From the NCBI GenBank assembly GCA_946011725.1, contig CAMGBT010000009.1, positions 1 to 52,693 on the forward strand: 52,693 nt of DNA. The letters are read 5' to 3'. Both the position numbers and the translations under genes were made by a program. A model generated the notes under the pieces. The model searched no databases, had not been told where the DNA came from, and was given only the letters and a program-made list of their open reading frames with translations. This stretch comes from an uncultured Bacteroidales bacterium (GTDB taxonomy: Bacteria > Bacteroidota > Bacteroidia > Bacteroidales > Muribaculaceae). Below are positions 41,421-49,703 of the stretch, piece by piece; within the stretch, counting starts at the first letter, position 1, and each line of letters starts with the position of its first letter.

Positions 41421-43289
41421 ATGGAAAAACGTACTCTACAAATTCGCGACCTTACGCTCCGCGATGGTCAACAATCTCTGTTTGCGACTCGCCTGTCGCA
41501 AGCTGAAATCGACAAACTTCTCCCCCTGTATGTAAATGCAGGCTTTGAGATCATGGAAGTATGGGGCGGTGCCGTTCCCGACTCCGTTATGCGTTACTTG
41601 GACGAATCCCCCTGGGACCGTCTGCGCTCGGTATCGAAGGTAATCGACGGCCGTTCGAAACTTTCCGCTCTCTCGCGTGGCCGTAACCTCTTCGGCTATG
41701 TGCCTTATCCCGACAACGTGTTGCGCGGTTTCTACAAGGAAGCCATCAAGAACGGTCTGGGCGTGATGCGTATCTTCGATGCTCTCAACGACATCGACAA
41801 TGTGAAAGAATCCATCAAGATGATCAACGAGCTGGGTGGCATCCCCGACGGCGCTGTGTGCTACACCGTCGACCCCAAAGCCCCCGAAGCTCCCAAGCAG
41901 GGCTTCTTCGCCCGCCTCTTCGGCAAGAAACCCGCTGAACCCGAAAAGGTGTTCACCGACGAATATTTCGTGGAAAAAGCACGCGAAATGGAACGTCTCG
42001 GTGCCAAGATCATCACCCTCAAAGATATGGCCGGCTTGGTTAACCCCTTGCGTGCCGCTTCGATTATCTCCAAACTGAAAGCCGCCGTGAAGGTACCCGT
42101 GGACTTCCACACCCACTGCACTCCGGGCTACGGCTTGGGCTCCGCTGTGATGGCCATCATCAACGGCGTGGACATCCTCGACACCAACATCTGGTGGTTC
42201 GGCGGCGGCTCCGCTGCTCCCGCCATCGAGCTGATCTACATCTTCTGCCAAAAGCTCGGCATCGAACTCGGCGCCAACATGGAAGCTGTGGGCAAGATCC
42301 GCGTGCAACTGCTCGAAGCTCGCAAATCGCTGGCTCAATTCGACCTCAACAAGGACAAGATGCCGCGCGATTTCGACCCGCTCAAGGACAAACTTCCCGC
42401 CGAAATCGACTCCTACTTCGACGACGCCATCAAGGCCGCCAAGGAAGGCAACGAAGCTGCTCTGCTCGACTACTGCCACGCTATCGAACAATACTTCGGC
42501 TTCCCCAAACCCAACGAACTGGTGAAGAATGCCGAGGTGCCCGGCGGTATGTACTCCAACATGGTGGCTCAGCTCAAGAGCCTCAACGCTTCCGAACTGC
42601 TGGAAGACTCCATGGCTCTCATCCCGATGGTGCGCCGCGCCGCCGGTCTCGTACCCCTGGTTACTCCTACCTCGCAAATTGTTGGCGCTCAAGCTGTTAA
42701 CGTAGCCCTCGACCGCAAGAAAGGCAACCCCGACTACTCCAGCTGCTCCAACCAATTCATCTCGCTGGTGAAGGGTGAATACGGCCACACTCCCGTGGCT
42801 ATCGACCCCGCCTTCCGCGAGAAAATCACCGGCAGCCCCATCGAAAAGCCTTACGACGTGTCCTCTTACAAGGAACCCGCCAACCCCACCCTCGACGAGT
42901 TCGGCGGCTGCAAGTTGGCCAAGAACACCGAAGAAGAACTGCTGCTGGCTCTGCTGCCCGCCGTGGCCAACGGCTTCCTCAAGAAACGCCGCCAAGAAGA
43001 ATACGCTGCTTCGCGTCCTGCTGAAGAAGTGAAGGCCGAAGCTGAAGCCAAAGCCGAAGCCGAAGCACCCGTCACCGGTCCCACTCTCAAAGCTCCTATG
43101 GGCGGGCGCGTGGTTGAAATCCACGTGAAACCCGGTCAGGAAGTGGCCAAGGGCGCTGCGCTGATCACCTATGAAGCCATGAAGATGGAGAACGAACTCG
43201 ACGCCGAACGCGCCGGCAAGGTTAAACGCATCTTCGTTAAGGTGGACCAAGTGGTTGGCACCAACGACCTGCTCATCGAATTCGAATAA
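41421..43289 (+). CDS. oadA: Oxaloacetate decarboxylase / pyruvate carboxylase alpha (carboxyltransferase-biotin) subunit
   Basis: 622 residues. The N-terminal carboxyltransferase barrel (~1-300) has LTLRDGQQS with metal-binding Asp15, ITLKDMAGL with the active-site Lys, and the metal site DFHTHCTPG. The conserved PYC/OadA domain follows (~310-520, FPKPNELVKNAEVPGGMYSN). An Ala-Glu-rich linker (~535-550) leads to the biotinyl domain with the biotinylated Lys588 in EAMKMENEL. It transfers CO2 between oxaloacetate/pyruvate and biotin; partner subunits are not in the window, so carboxylase and sodium-pump decarboxylase cannot be told apart. A basic insert (GFFARLFGKKPAEPE, ~155-175) breaks the barrel. 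A CstA-type carrier gene follows. Confidence 0.9.
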   Translation: MEKRTLQIRDLTLRDGQQSLFATRLSQAEIDKLLPLYVNAGFEIMEVWGGAVPDSVMRYLDESPWDRLRSVSKVIDGRSKLSALSRGRNLFGYVPYPDNVLRGFYKEAIKNGLGVMRIFDALNDIDNVKESIKMINELGGIPDGAVCYTVDPKAPEAPKQGFFARLFGKKPAEPEKVFTDEYFVEKAREMERLGAKIITLKDMAGLVNPLRAASIISKLKAAVKVPVDFHTHCTPGYGLGSAVMAIINGVDILDTNIWWFGGGSAAPAIELIYIFCQKLGIELGANMEAVGKIRVQLLEARKSLAQFDLNKDKMPRDFDPLKDKLPAEIDSYFDDAIKAAKEGNEAALLDYCHAIEQYFGFPKPNELVKNAEVPGGMYSNMVAQLKSLNASELLEDSMALIPMVRRAAGLVPLVTPTSQIVGAQAVNVALDRKKGNPDYSSCSNQFISLVKGEYGHTPVAIDPAFREKITGSPIEKPYDVSSYKEPANPTLDEFGGCKLAKNTEEELLLALLPAVANGFLKKRRQEEYAASRPAEEVKAEAEAKAEAEAPVTGPTLKAPMGGRVVEIHVKPGQEVAKGAALITYEAMKMENELDAERAGKVKRIFVKVDQVVGTNDLLIEFE

Positions 43290-43315
43290 GAAATCCGCAT
43301 GTAATTCATACTTCC

Positions 43316-43346
43316 GAGCCGTCCGTCGCCTTGTGGCGGGCGGCTC
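43316..43346 (+). terminator. Hairpin between decarboxylase and cstA-like gene
   Basis: A 10-bp stem GAGCCGTCCG/CGGGCGGCTC with one G-U, followed by ACTTTTAAAT. It is 26 bp after the decarboxylase stop and 18 bp before the next ATG, so it may attenuate rather than stop transcription. Confidence 0.5.
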
Positions 43347-43364
43347 ACTTTTAAATCTTCCACC

Positions 43365-44789
43365 ATGATCACATTCATTATCTGCCTTGCAGCCCTCATC
43401 ATTGCATACTTCACCTATGGTCGCTATCTGGAACGCCTTGTAGCCATCAACCCCGAAGCCGCCACGCCCTGCCGACGGTTGGCCGACGGTGTGGACTACA
43501 TCGAACTGCCCCGCTGGCGCGTGTTCCTCATCCAGCTGCTCAACATCGCCGGCACCGGCCCCATCTTCGGCGCCATCCTCGGCGCGTGCTTCGGCCCGGT
43601 GGCATTCATTTGGATTACCCTGGGCGGCATCTTCTTCGGCGCCATGCACGACTTCATCTCCGGAGTAATGCTCACTCGCGACGATGGCCGCTCCCTGCCC
43701 GAATTGTTAGGCGATTTGTTAGGCAACCACGTGCGCACCTTTCTGCGATGGTTCACCATTGCGCTGATGATTTTGGTGGGTGCCGTGTTCCTCGTTAGCC
43801 CGGCGCAACTGCTTAACACTCTGATCAATAGCATGAGCGTCAACATGTGGATGTGTATCATAGTGGTGTACTACCTGCTGGCCACGTTGCTGCCGGTGGA
43901 CAAAATCATCGGCCGCCTGTACCCGCTGTTCGGCGCGGCCATGCTGGTCATGGCCGCCGGCCTGCTGTGGGTCATCTTCACCCAAGACTACACCGTGCCC
44001 GAGCTGAATTTCCACAACTATCACGCCAAGGGCCTGCCGCTCATCCCCACCCTGTGCATCACCATAGCCTGCGGCGCCATCTCAGGCTTCCACGCCACGC
44101 AGTCGCCGATGATGGCGCGTTGCATCGGCTCGGAGCGCCACTGCCGCTCGGTGTTCTACGGCGCCATGATTACCGAGAGCGTCATCGCCCTGATTTGGGC
44201 CGCCATCGCCATCGCCTTCTTCCACGGACCCGACGGCCTCAATGCCGCCTTGGGCGAACACGGCAACAGTGCCGCATGGGTGGTCAACGAAATCACCTCC
44301 ACCACCATGGGCCGCTTTGGCGCCATCTTAGCCATCTTAGGCGTGGTAGCCGCACCCATCACCTCAGGCGACACCGCCTTCCGCTCCGCCCGCCTGATCG
44401 TAGCCGACATGTTCAACCTTGACCAGAAGCCGCTGCTCAAACGCCTGTACGTGTGCATCCCGCTGTTCGCCATCGGCTTCACCGTGGCCAACATCGACTT
44501 CGACATCATCTGGCGCTACTTCGCCTGGAGCAACCAAGCCCTCGCCGGCTTCACCCTGTGGGGCATCTACCTGTGGCTCCGCCTGCGCGGCCACCGCGGC
44601 TACCTCGCCCTCATCCCCGCCGTCATCATGACCTACATCACCGGTTGCTTCATGTTCTCCTCTTCGCAATTCCTCGGCATCACCAACCCGTGGATCAGCT
44701 ACCCGGCCGCCGCCGTCACCACCGCCGCCGTGGTGTGTGCCGTGCTGCACCACCTCCCCCACATCGACCGCACCTCCCTCAAATTCTAA
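43365..44789 (+). CDS. cstA: CstA-type carbon-starvation / pyruvate carrier (short form)
   Basis: 474 residues with about a dozen hydrophobic helices. CstA-family motifs are present: HxPxAA-type positions replaced by the short-form sequence IAGTGPIFGAILGACFGPVA, GAMHDFISGVMLTRDDGRSL, SGFHATQSPMMARCI and SGDTAFRSARLIVAD. It is much shorter than the ~700-residue E. coli protein, as in other Bacteroidetes. CstA relatives import pyruvate or peptides. The gene follows the biotin-dependent decarboxylase by 75 bp on the same strand, which suggests joint control of pyruvate handling, separated only by a hairpin. Confidence 0.88.
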   Translation: MITFIICLAALIIAYFTYGRYLERLVAINPEAATPCRRLADGVDYIELPRWRVFLIQLLNIAGTGPIFGAILGACFGPVAFIWITLGGIFFGAMHDFISGVMLTRDDGRSLPELLGDLLGNHVRTFLRWFTIALMILVGAVFLVSPAQLLNTLINSMSVNMWMCIIVVYYLLATLLPVDKIIGRLYPLFGAAMLVMAAGLLWVIFTQDYTVPELNFHNYHAKGLPLIPTLCITIACGAISGFHATQSPMMARCIGSERHCRSVFYGAMITESVIALIWAAIAIAFFHGPDGLNAALGEHGNSAAWVVNEITSTTMGRFGAILAILGVVAAPITSGDTAFRSARLIVADMFNLDQKPLLKRLYVCIPLFAIGFTVANIDFDIIWRYFAWSNQALAGFTLWGIYLWLRLRGHRGYLALIPAVIMTYITGCFMFSSSQFLGITNPWISYPAAAVTTAAVVCAVLHHLPHIDRTSLKF

Positions 44790-44934
44790 CCGGCTTCCTC
44801 GCTAAGCTCGGAACAGTTACAAAAAAGCGGGCGGCGCTGCGGCTATGCACGCCCCGCCGGCAGCCTTGGGTTCTGTGATGAGGCGGAAGCCGAACTGCGG
44901 CGCGCCCGCTGTGCCGTCGCGCCGAGCGAAGACA

Positions 44935-44968
44935 GCGCACCCCGACCGCCACGGCGGCCGGGGTGCGC
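44935..44968. terminator. Hairpin between convergent cstA and secreted-protein genes
   Basis: A long GC-rich stem GCGCACCCCG-A-CCGC/GCGG-CCGGGGTGCGC. No T-run on the plus strand. It is 145 bp past the cstA stop and probably ends transcription from both sides. Confidence 0.5.
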
Positions 44969-45016
44969 GATTTGGTATGGTTCGAGGTTGCAGGTCTCTT
45001 ACCTCTTACCTAAGAA

Positions 45017-46354
45017 TTAGCGGATGACTTTAACGGCGGTGCGGCCTTGGCGACGGATGTACACGGCGCCGGGTTGGGGTTCGGCCACGCGGATGCCTTG
45101 GAGGTTGAAGTATTCCATGGGGCAGTCGGAGTCGGAGTCAACGGCGATGTCGTTGATGCCGCCTTCACCGGGGATTGCGATGGTAGAGTTGTAGACGTTG
45201 GCCATGTAGGGACCCTCGGCGTTGTCGAAATAGATTACGCCATCGGAGATGGTGGCCACGCCGTCTGCATAAGTGGAGAGGACGCAAGGAGCTTCATCGC
45301 CGAGGTTTTCGAATTGAGCTTTGATAGTGGCGGTGTCGTAGCCGTATCCCACGAGGAAGCCGGCATAGTTAAAGCAGAAGAATCGGCCCATATCTTCGAG
45401 GCTGAGGCCGCAGTAAGCTTGGGTGTCAAGTACCACGCAGTCGGGGTCGGCGATATCGAATACGATGTAGCCGTGACCGTCGCTGGTGTTTACTTCGGCG
45501 AAGAGTTCGTTGTTATAGGGGTCTACGAGACGGTAGCGAGTGGGGGTAAGGTCGGAGCGCTCGATGGCTACTTCGTAGACGTAATCTTCGGGGTTGATAT
45601 CGAAGCTGGGCATGATCCAGCAGTCGTGGAAGTCGGTGTAGCCGATAGCGGTCCAAGTTTCTTCCTCGTATTCTTTCCAGCCGAGAGTCATAACGTTTTC
45701 GTCAGAGGCGAAATAGTATCCGGAGCCGTCAGCAGCTTGGAAAGTGATGATGTCGAGCAGATAGAAGTCGATGTAACCGTCGCCGATGAAGCATTGGAGC
45801 GAGGTTTCGGGAGTTTCGATATCGGAATAAGCGTTGTCGATCCATTTTTGGTATACGAACCAAGCTTCATTGCCTTGGTTATCGGTGAAAGCGTATTGGT
45901 TGGGGATGGTAATCACGCCGGCTACTTCGCCCACGTTTTCAACGGATTTGATCGTCATGTCAACAGTGGCTTTGACGGGCACGCCGAGCAGGTCGATGAT
46001 GATGCCGTTGTCCACTTCGGGGTCGGCGGAAATGGTCACGTAGTCGAAGTATTCGCCGTTATTGAGCAGGTCGTAGAACTCCCAAGTGTATTGGCCGCAA
46101 ACTTCGTCACGGGTGGTGGGGGCTACCTTGGAGGAAATTTCGGTTTGATAGGGCATGGCCACTTTTTGCAGACGCTGAGCGGAGAAGCGGCTGTTATTGA
46201 ATTGTGAATCAGTGGTGGAGATGTTCACGGAGCGCTGCAGAGCGGCAACTTGCGGCTGAGCAGAGGCGAGCTGACGGCTAAATTGAGCGCGGGGAGCAGC
46301 CACAGCCGAGAGCGCGATGATGGCGGAGAGAGCCAGTGCATAGAATTTCTTCAT
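45017..46354 (-). CDS. Secreted protein with C-terminal sorting tail, function unknown
   Basis: 445 residues. The signal peptide MKKFYALALSAIIALSAVAA is followed by a polar N-terminal stretch (PRAQFSRQLASAQPQ). The body (~75-395) is rich in aromatic and acidic residues (TWEFYDLLNNGEYFDYVTI, WKEYEEETWTAIGYTDF) and looks all-beta, but I recognise no family or catalytic motif. It ends in YFNLQGIRV...VYIRRQGRTAVKVIR, the same tail as the amylases and proteases, so it is probably exported by the same surface-attachment pathway. It has its own promoter at 46411 and is divergent from the second GLUG operon. Confidence 0.8.
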   Translation of the reverse strand: MKKFYALALSAIIALSAVAAPRAQFSRQLASAQPQVAALQRSVNISTTDSQFNNSRFSAQRLQKVAMPYQTEISSKVAPTTRDEVCGQYTWEFYDLLNNGEYFDYVTISADPEVDNGIIIDLLGVPVKATVDMTIKSVENVGEVAGVITIPNQYAFTDNQGNEAWFVYQKWIDNAYSDIETPETSLQCFIGDGYIDFYLLDIITFQAADGSGYYFASDENVMTLGWKEYEEETWTAIGYTDFHDCWIMPSFDINPEDYVYEVAIERSDLTPTRYRLVDPYNNELFAEVNTSDGHGYIVFDIADPDCVVLDTQAYCGLSLEDMGRFFCFNYAGFLVGYGYDTATIKAQFENLGDEAPCVLSTYADGVATISDGVIYFDNAEGPYMANVYNSTIAIPGEGGINDIAVDSDSDCPMEYFNLQGIRVAEPQPGAVYIRRQGRTAVKVIR

Positions 46355-46410
46355 ACAGTGTAATGATTGTAAATTTGAAGTTATAAAGAATGCTGTTAAA
46401 TCAATAAGCG

Positions 46411-46440
46411 CAAAGGTACGAATTATTTTTCAAACTGCAA
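46411..46440 (-). promoter_or_regulatory. Promoter for the secreted protein at 45017
   Basis: On the minus strand TTG, 19 bp, TACCTTTG. The rest of the 46441-46703 gap has no gene; it contains an 8-bp inverted repeat ACACGAAG/CTTCGTGT at 46544-46566. Confidence 0.65.
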
Positions 46441-46703
46441 TACATTTGGCGAGAAAAACGACAAATCGAAAGGCATTACCGACAAATTTCGGACAAACAG
46501 GAGCATTATTGTGAGAAAGGAAGCGTAGAACATATTTAATAATACACGAAGATTCGTACTTCGTGTTCCTGTGAAGCCGAGTGATTACTGAATAGTGACA
46601 CCGAAATAATAAATTACGGCATTTTTCAACACCTGCTCGAAGCGTCCGGCATATTTATTTTTAAAAAATAGGCCCGCGTGACCGATTTTTTTATTTTTTT
46701 TCG

Positions 46704-46711
46704 TAACTTTG
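46704..46711 (+). promoter_or_regulatory. -7 element of the second GLUG operon
   Basis: TAACTTTG, 30 bp before the ATG at 46742; the -33 region lacks a clear TTG. Confidence 0.55.
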
Positions 46712-46730
46712 CCGCCGTAACCTATTAACT

Positions 46731-46745
46731 ATGAAAACTATATGA
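46731..46745 (+). other. Four-codon upstream frame (MKTI-stop) overlapping the A-type start
   Basis: ATGAAAACTATATGA: four codons and a TGA that overlaps the ATG of the A-type gene (ATGA, 46742-46745). It may couple translation, or be a remnant of an old start, as B-type genes begin MKTI or MKTT. Confidence 0.45.
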
Positions 46746-49693
46746 AGCGGATTACTCAACATCTTGCGCCTTCGATACTTGCGATTGCGTGTCTTACCAT
46801 GGTTTGCTTGAGCGCTTGTTCCGACGATGAGCCGATGATTACACCGCCGGTCCAAGAGGAGGATTTCGCAGGCGAGCAACGCGTAATCACCATTGTTGAA
46901 GCCCTCGACGACTTCCGCCAAGCCGATTACCAATGCGTAATCAAGGCCGAGGACGGCACCATCATCACCCGCTCGGGTGTGCATCAGCGCATCGAGGGCA
47001 AGTCCATCCTCACCCTCGACACCGGCCTGCGCCCCGGCACCTACCGGCTGCTCTATTTGCAGACGCCGCTCATCGACGGCACCGACACGCTGTGGGTGGA
47101 GCATGGGTTGGGCTGCCGCATCAAGGTCTCTGACAGCGGCATCGAGGTGCTCGACACGTACAACTCCGCATTTAAGTTCTACGGCGACGGCACCAAGGAC
47201 AACCCCTTCACAATCTCCAGCTCCGACCATCTCAAAACGCTGCGCAATCTCTGCAACGACGGTCGCACCAACTCCAAAATCACTGCCGAGATGTACTTCT
47301 CGCAGAGTGACGACATCGACATGCACACGGCTTCGAAGACCTCCGACGGCCGCAGCGGCTGGATGCCCATCGGCAATCAGCCCTCCACCCCATTCCGCGG
47401 CATTTACTTAGGCAACGGCCACACTATCAGCCGATTATGGATCGATCGCCCGAATTCGGCGGGCGTGGGCCTGTTCGGCTACGTGGAAGATGCCACCTTC
47501 TACGATGTGAAAATCGTCGAGCCCGACGTCAACGGCTTGTTTGCCGTAGGCGCGCTGACGGGCTGCACCGTCACCAAAGGCGACCGCCGCAGCAAATCCG
47601 ACTTCTACAACTGCTCCACCACCGGCGGCAAGGTGGTATGCCCCGACGGCAGCGTGGCCGTGGGCGGATTAGTGGGCGAGAGCGACGTGAGCTGCACCAC
47701 CACCTTCGACCAATGCACCAACCGCCGCACACAGGTGTCGGGCGACTACGGCATCGGCGGAATCGTGGGCAACGCCGCCATTTTCTCAAGCACGTTGATG
47801 ACCGGCTGCTCAAATAGCGGCGACATCACCTCTGCCTACACCGGCGCCGGCGGCCTCATTGGCGTGGCCGACACCTTGACCACCATGAACTCCTCGAACA
47901 CCGGCGACATCGTGGGCGGCGTCAGGTACAACGGCCCCGACGGCAAAAACGGCGGCTTCGGCACCGGCGGCATCGCCGGCGGCACCGGCATGTCGTGGAT
48001 ATACACCTCCTCCAACTCCGGCTCCGTCACCGGCCACACCGGCGTGGGCGGCATGGTGGGCAGTACGCGCGTTTCGACCGACGAAGGTATTTTCAATAAC
48101 TGTCTGATCAAATTCTGCTCCAACAGCGGCGAAATCTACGGCCAAACATCGGTGGGCGGTCTCTGCGGCGAAGCTCAATTCGGCTGCTACAGCGCCCTCA
48201 ACACCGGCACGGTGAAAGCGGTGGCCACCGACGCACATGTGGGCGGCATCGTGGGCAACACCTCCATCGCCGTCATACATAACACCCTCAACTCCGGCAC
48301 GGTGTCCGACGTCAACAGCCATGCCGCCGGCGGCATCATCGGCAAAACCACCTGGGGCTCAATCTATAACTCGCAGAACCTGGGCGCGATGAATGTTACC
48401 GCCGACTACGCCGGCGGCGTTATCGGTTTGGCCGGCAATTACACCGTAATCAACTACTGCCTCAACGCCGGCAAGATAGCCAACAACAGCGAAGGCCCCA
48501 CCGGAGGCATCGTGGGCGAAATCGGCGACCCGCGCGAGTGGGAGCCTTTGGACATCGCCAACTGCGTGATAGGCGCCATTGAATGTGTGCTCGGTGCCGC
48601 CGGACCCGTGATTGCCATCACCGAAGAAGCCCTTGAAGGAGCCACCGGCGCCCTCAAATTTCTGAAAACAGCCTTGGTTGTAGGCGAGAAAGTGCTCGAC
48701 GGCTCCACCATCGCTTACGATTTTTGCATCCACTACTACACCCTCGACGGCATGATTAACCCCGAGGAGTTTGATAAGCGCGTCAACGAAACCATCAATA
48801 TCGCCACCGAGAATGCCGAAGCTATCGCGGCTGAACTCGCCAAAATCCGTGCGGCACACGCCTTCTCCGCCTCCGGATTCCCCTCACAACTTAATGCCGC
48901 GGCCTTAGCTCCGTATATGGCCAATGTGGAAAATTTGGTGACCTTCGAACAGGCTTCGGAGAATAACAACCAGTTGGTAACCTACAATCTCAATAACGCC
49001 CGCGAAGAGCGTATCGAGGAGATGGAAGACACCAAGCTCACCGGCGAAATCGCCCACTATGTAACGGCGGGCATCTGCCTGATCGTGGCCGGTGCTTCGT
49101 TCTTTGCATCGTTCTTCACCGCCGGCACTGCCTCCGCCGGATTTGTCTTGGCCATGGGCACGCTTGCCACTGTCACCGGCGGCGCCAATGCCATTTGCGA
49201 ATCGTGCACCGACTATAAGACTAACGTGGTGGTAGTGTCGCAGTGCGCCAACTTTGGCGAAATCATCGCCGACCGCTCCGAAGTGGTGGGCGGCATCGCC
49301 GGCCGGTTGCAACAATACTGCTACATGACCGACTGCCTCAACGCTGGACACTACGTCGGCTCGTCGGACAACAATTCCGGCATCGTGGACCGCGGCGAAG
49401 GCCTCAGCGAAATTCGCCACTGCCTCAACGTGGGCGCCGATTGGGGCTCGGCGATCTGCGGCAGCCACACTAACGACTGCGTATTCCACCATAATTACTT
49501 CTTCCACGACCTAAACACCGGCGCCACCGGCTCCAACGATATGGTAGGCCTCGACCTCGATGAGCTCTGCAACCCGGACAAATACGATAAATGGTCGTTC
49601 ACCGGCGATTATCCCCTGTGGTCCGTGACACAAACCTCGGGCTACTTCCCCGTACCTCTCAATTCCGAAATGCAAAAACCCAAAGAAGACTAA
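46742..49693 (+). CDS. Surface lipoprotein, GLUG repeats with nested helical membrane-hairpin domain (A-type, second locus)
   Basis: A 983-residue homologue of the protein encoded at 191. The lipoprotein signal (MKRITQHLAPSILAIACLTM, lipobox CLSAC) is followed by SDDEP. It has the same order of parts: N-terminal domain (~30-140), a GDGTKDNPFTISS start of the beta-helix (~142), and GLUG repeats. A helical insert spans ~607-816 with long charged helices (RVNETINIATENAEAIAAEL) and two hydrophobic segments (~770-817, VTAGICLIVAGASFFASFF then FVLAMGTLATVTGGANA). GLUG repeats follow and it ends GYFPVPLNSEMQ. Between the two A proteins the insert differs a lot in sequence but keeps its plan and position. 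It is followed 10 bp later by a B-type gene, as at the first locus. Confidence 0.85.
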   Translation: MKRITQHLAPSILAIACLTMVCLSACSDDEPMITPPVQEEDFAGEQRVITIVEALDDFRQADYQCVIKAEDGTIITRSGVHQRIEGKSILTLDTGLRPGTYRLLYLQTPLIDGTDTLWVEHGLGCRIKVSDSGIEVLDTYNSAFKFYGDGTKDNPFTISSSDHLKTLRNLCNDGRTNSKITAEMYFSQSDDIDMHTASKTSDGRSGWMPIGNQPSTPFRGIYLGNGHTISRLWIDRPNSAGVGLFGYVEDATFYDVKIVEPDVNGLFAVGALTGCTVTKGDRRSKSDFYNCSTTGGKVVCPDGSVAVGGLVGESDVSCTTTFDQCTNRRTQVSGDYGIGGIVGNAAIFSSTLMTGCSNSGDITSAYTGAGGLIGVADTLTTMNSSNTGDIVGGVRYNGPDGKNGGFGTGGIAGGTGMSWIYTSSNSGSVTGHTGVGGMVGSTRVSTDEGIFNNCLIKFCSNSGEIYGQTSVGGLCGEAQFGCYSALNTGTVKAVATDAHVGGIVGNTSIAVIHNTLNSGTVSDVNSHAAGGIIGKTTWGSIYNSQNLGAMNVTADYAGGVIGLAGNYTVINYCLNAGKIANNSEGPTGGIVGEIGDPREWEPLDIANCVIGAIECVLGAAGPVIAITEEALEGATGALKFLKTALVVGEKVLDGSTIAYDFCIHYYTLDGMINPEEFDKRVNETINIATENAEAIAAELAKIRAAHAFSASGFPSQLNAAALAPYMANVENLVTFEQASENNNQLVTYNLNNAREERIEEMEDTKLTGEIAHYVTAGICLIVAGASFFASFFTAGTASAGFVLAMGTLATVTGGANAICESCTDYKTNVVVVSQCANFGEIIADRSEVVGGIAGRLQQYCYMTDCLNAGHYVGSSDNNSGIVDRGEGLSEIRHCLNVGADWGSAICGSHTNDCVFHHNYFFHDLNTGATGSNDMVGLDLDELCNPDKYDKWSFTGDYPLWSVTQTSGYFPVPLNSEMQKPKED

Positions 49694-49703
49694 TCCACTC
49701 ATT

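Noticed and set aside
41436-43649. 737-residue open frame opposite the decarboxylase gene
   Set aside because: It lies antisense to a conserved enzyme gene, has no recognisable motifs, and is His/Gly/Val-rich as expected of an opposite-strand artefact.
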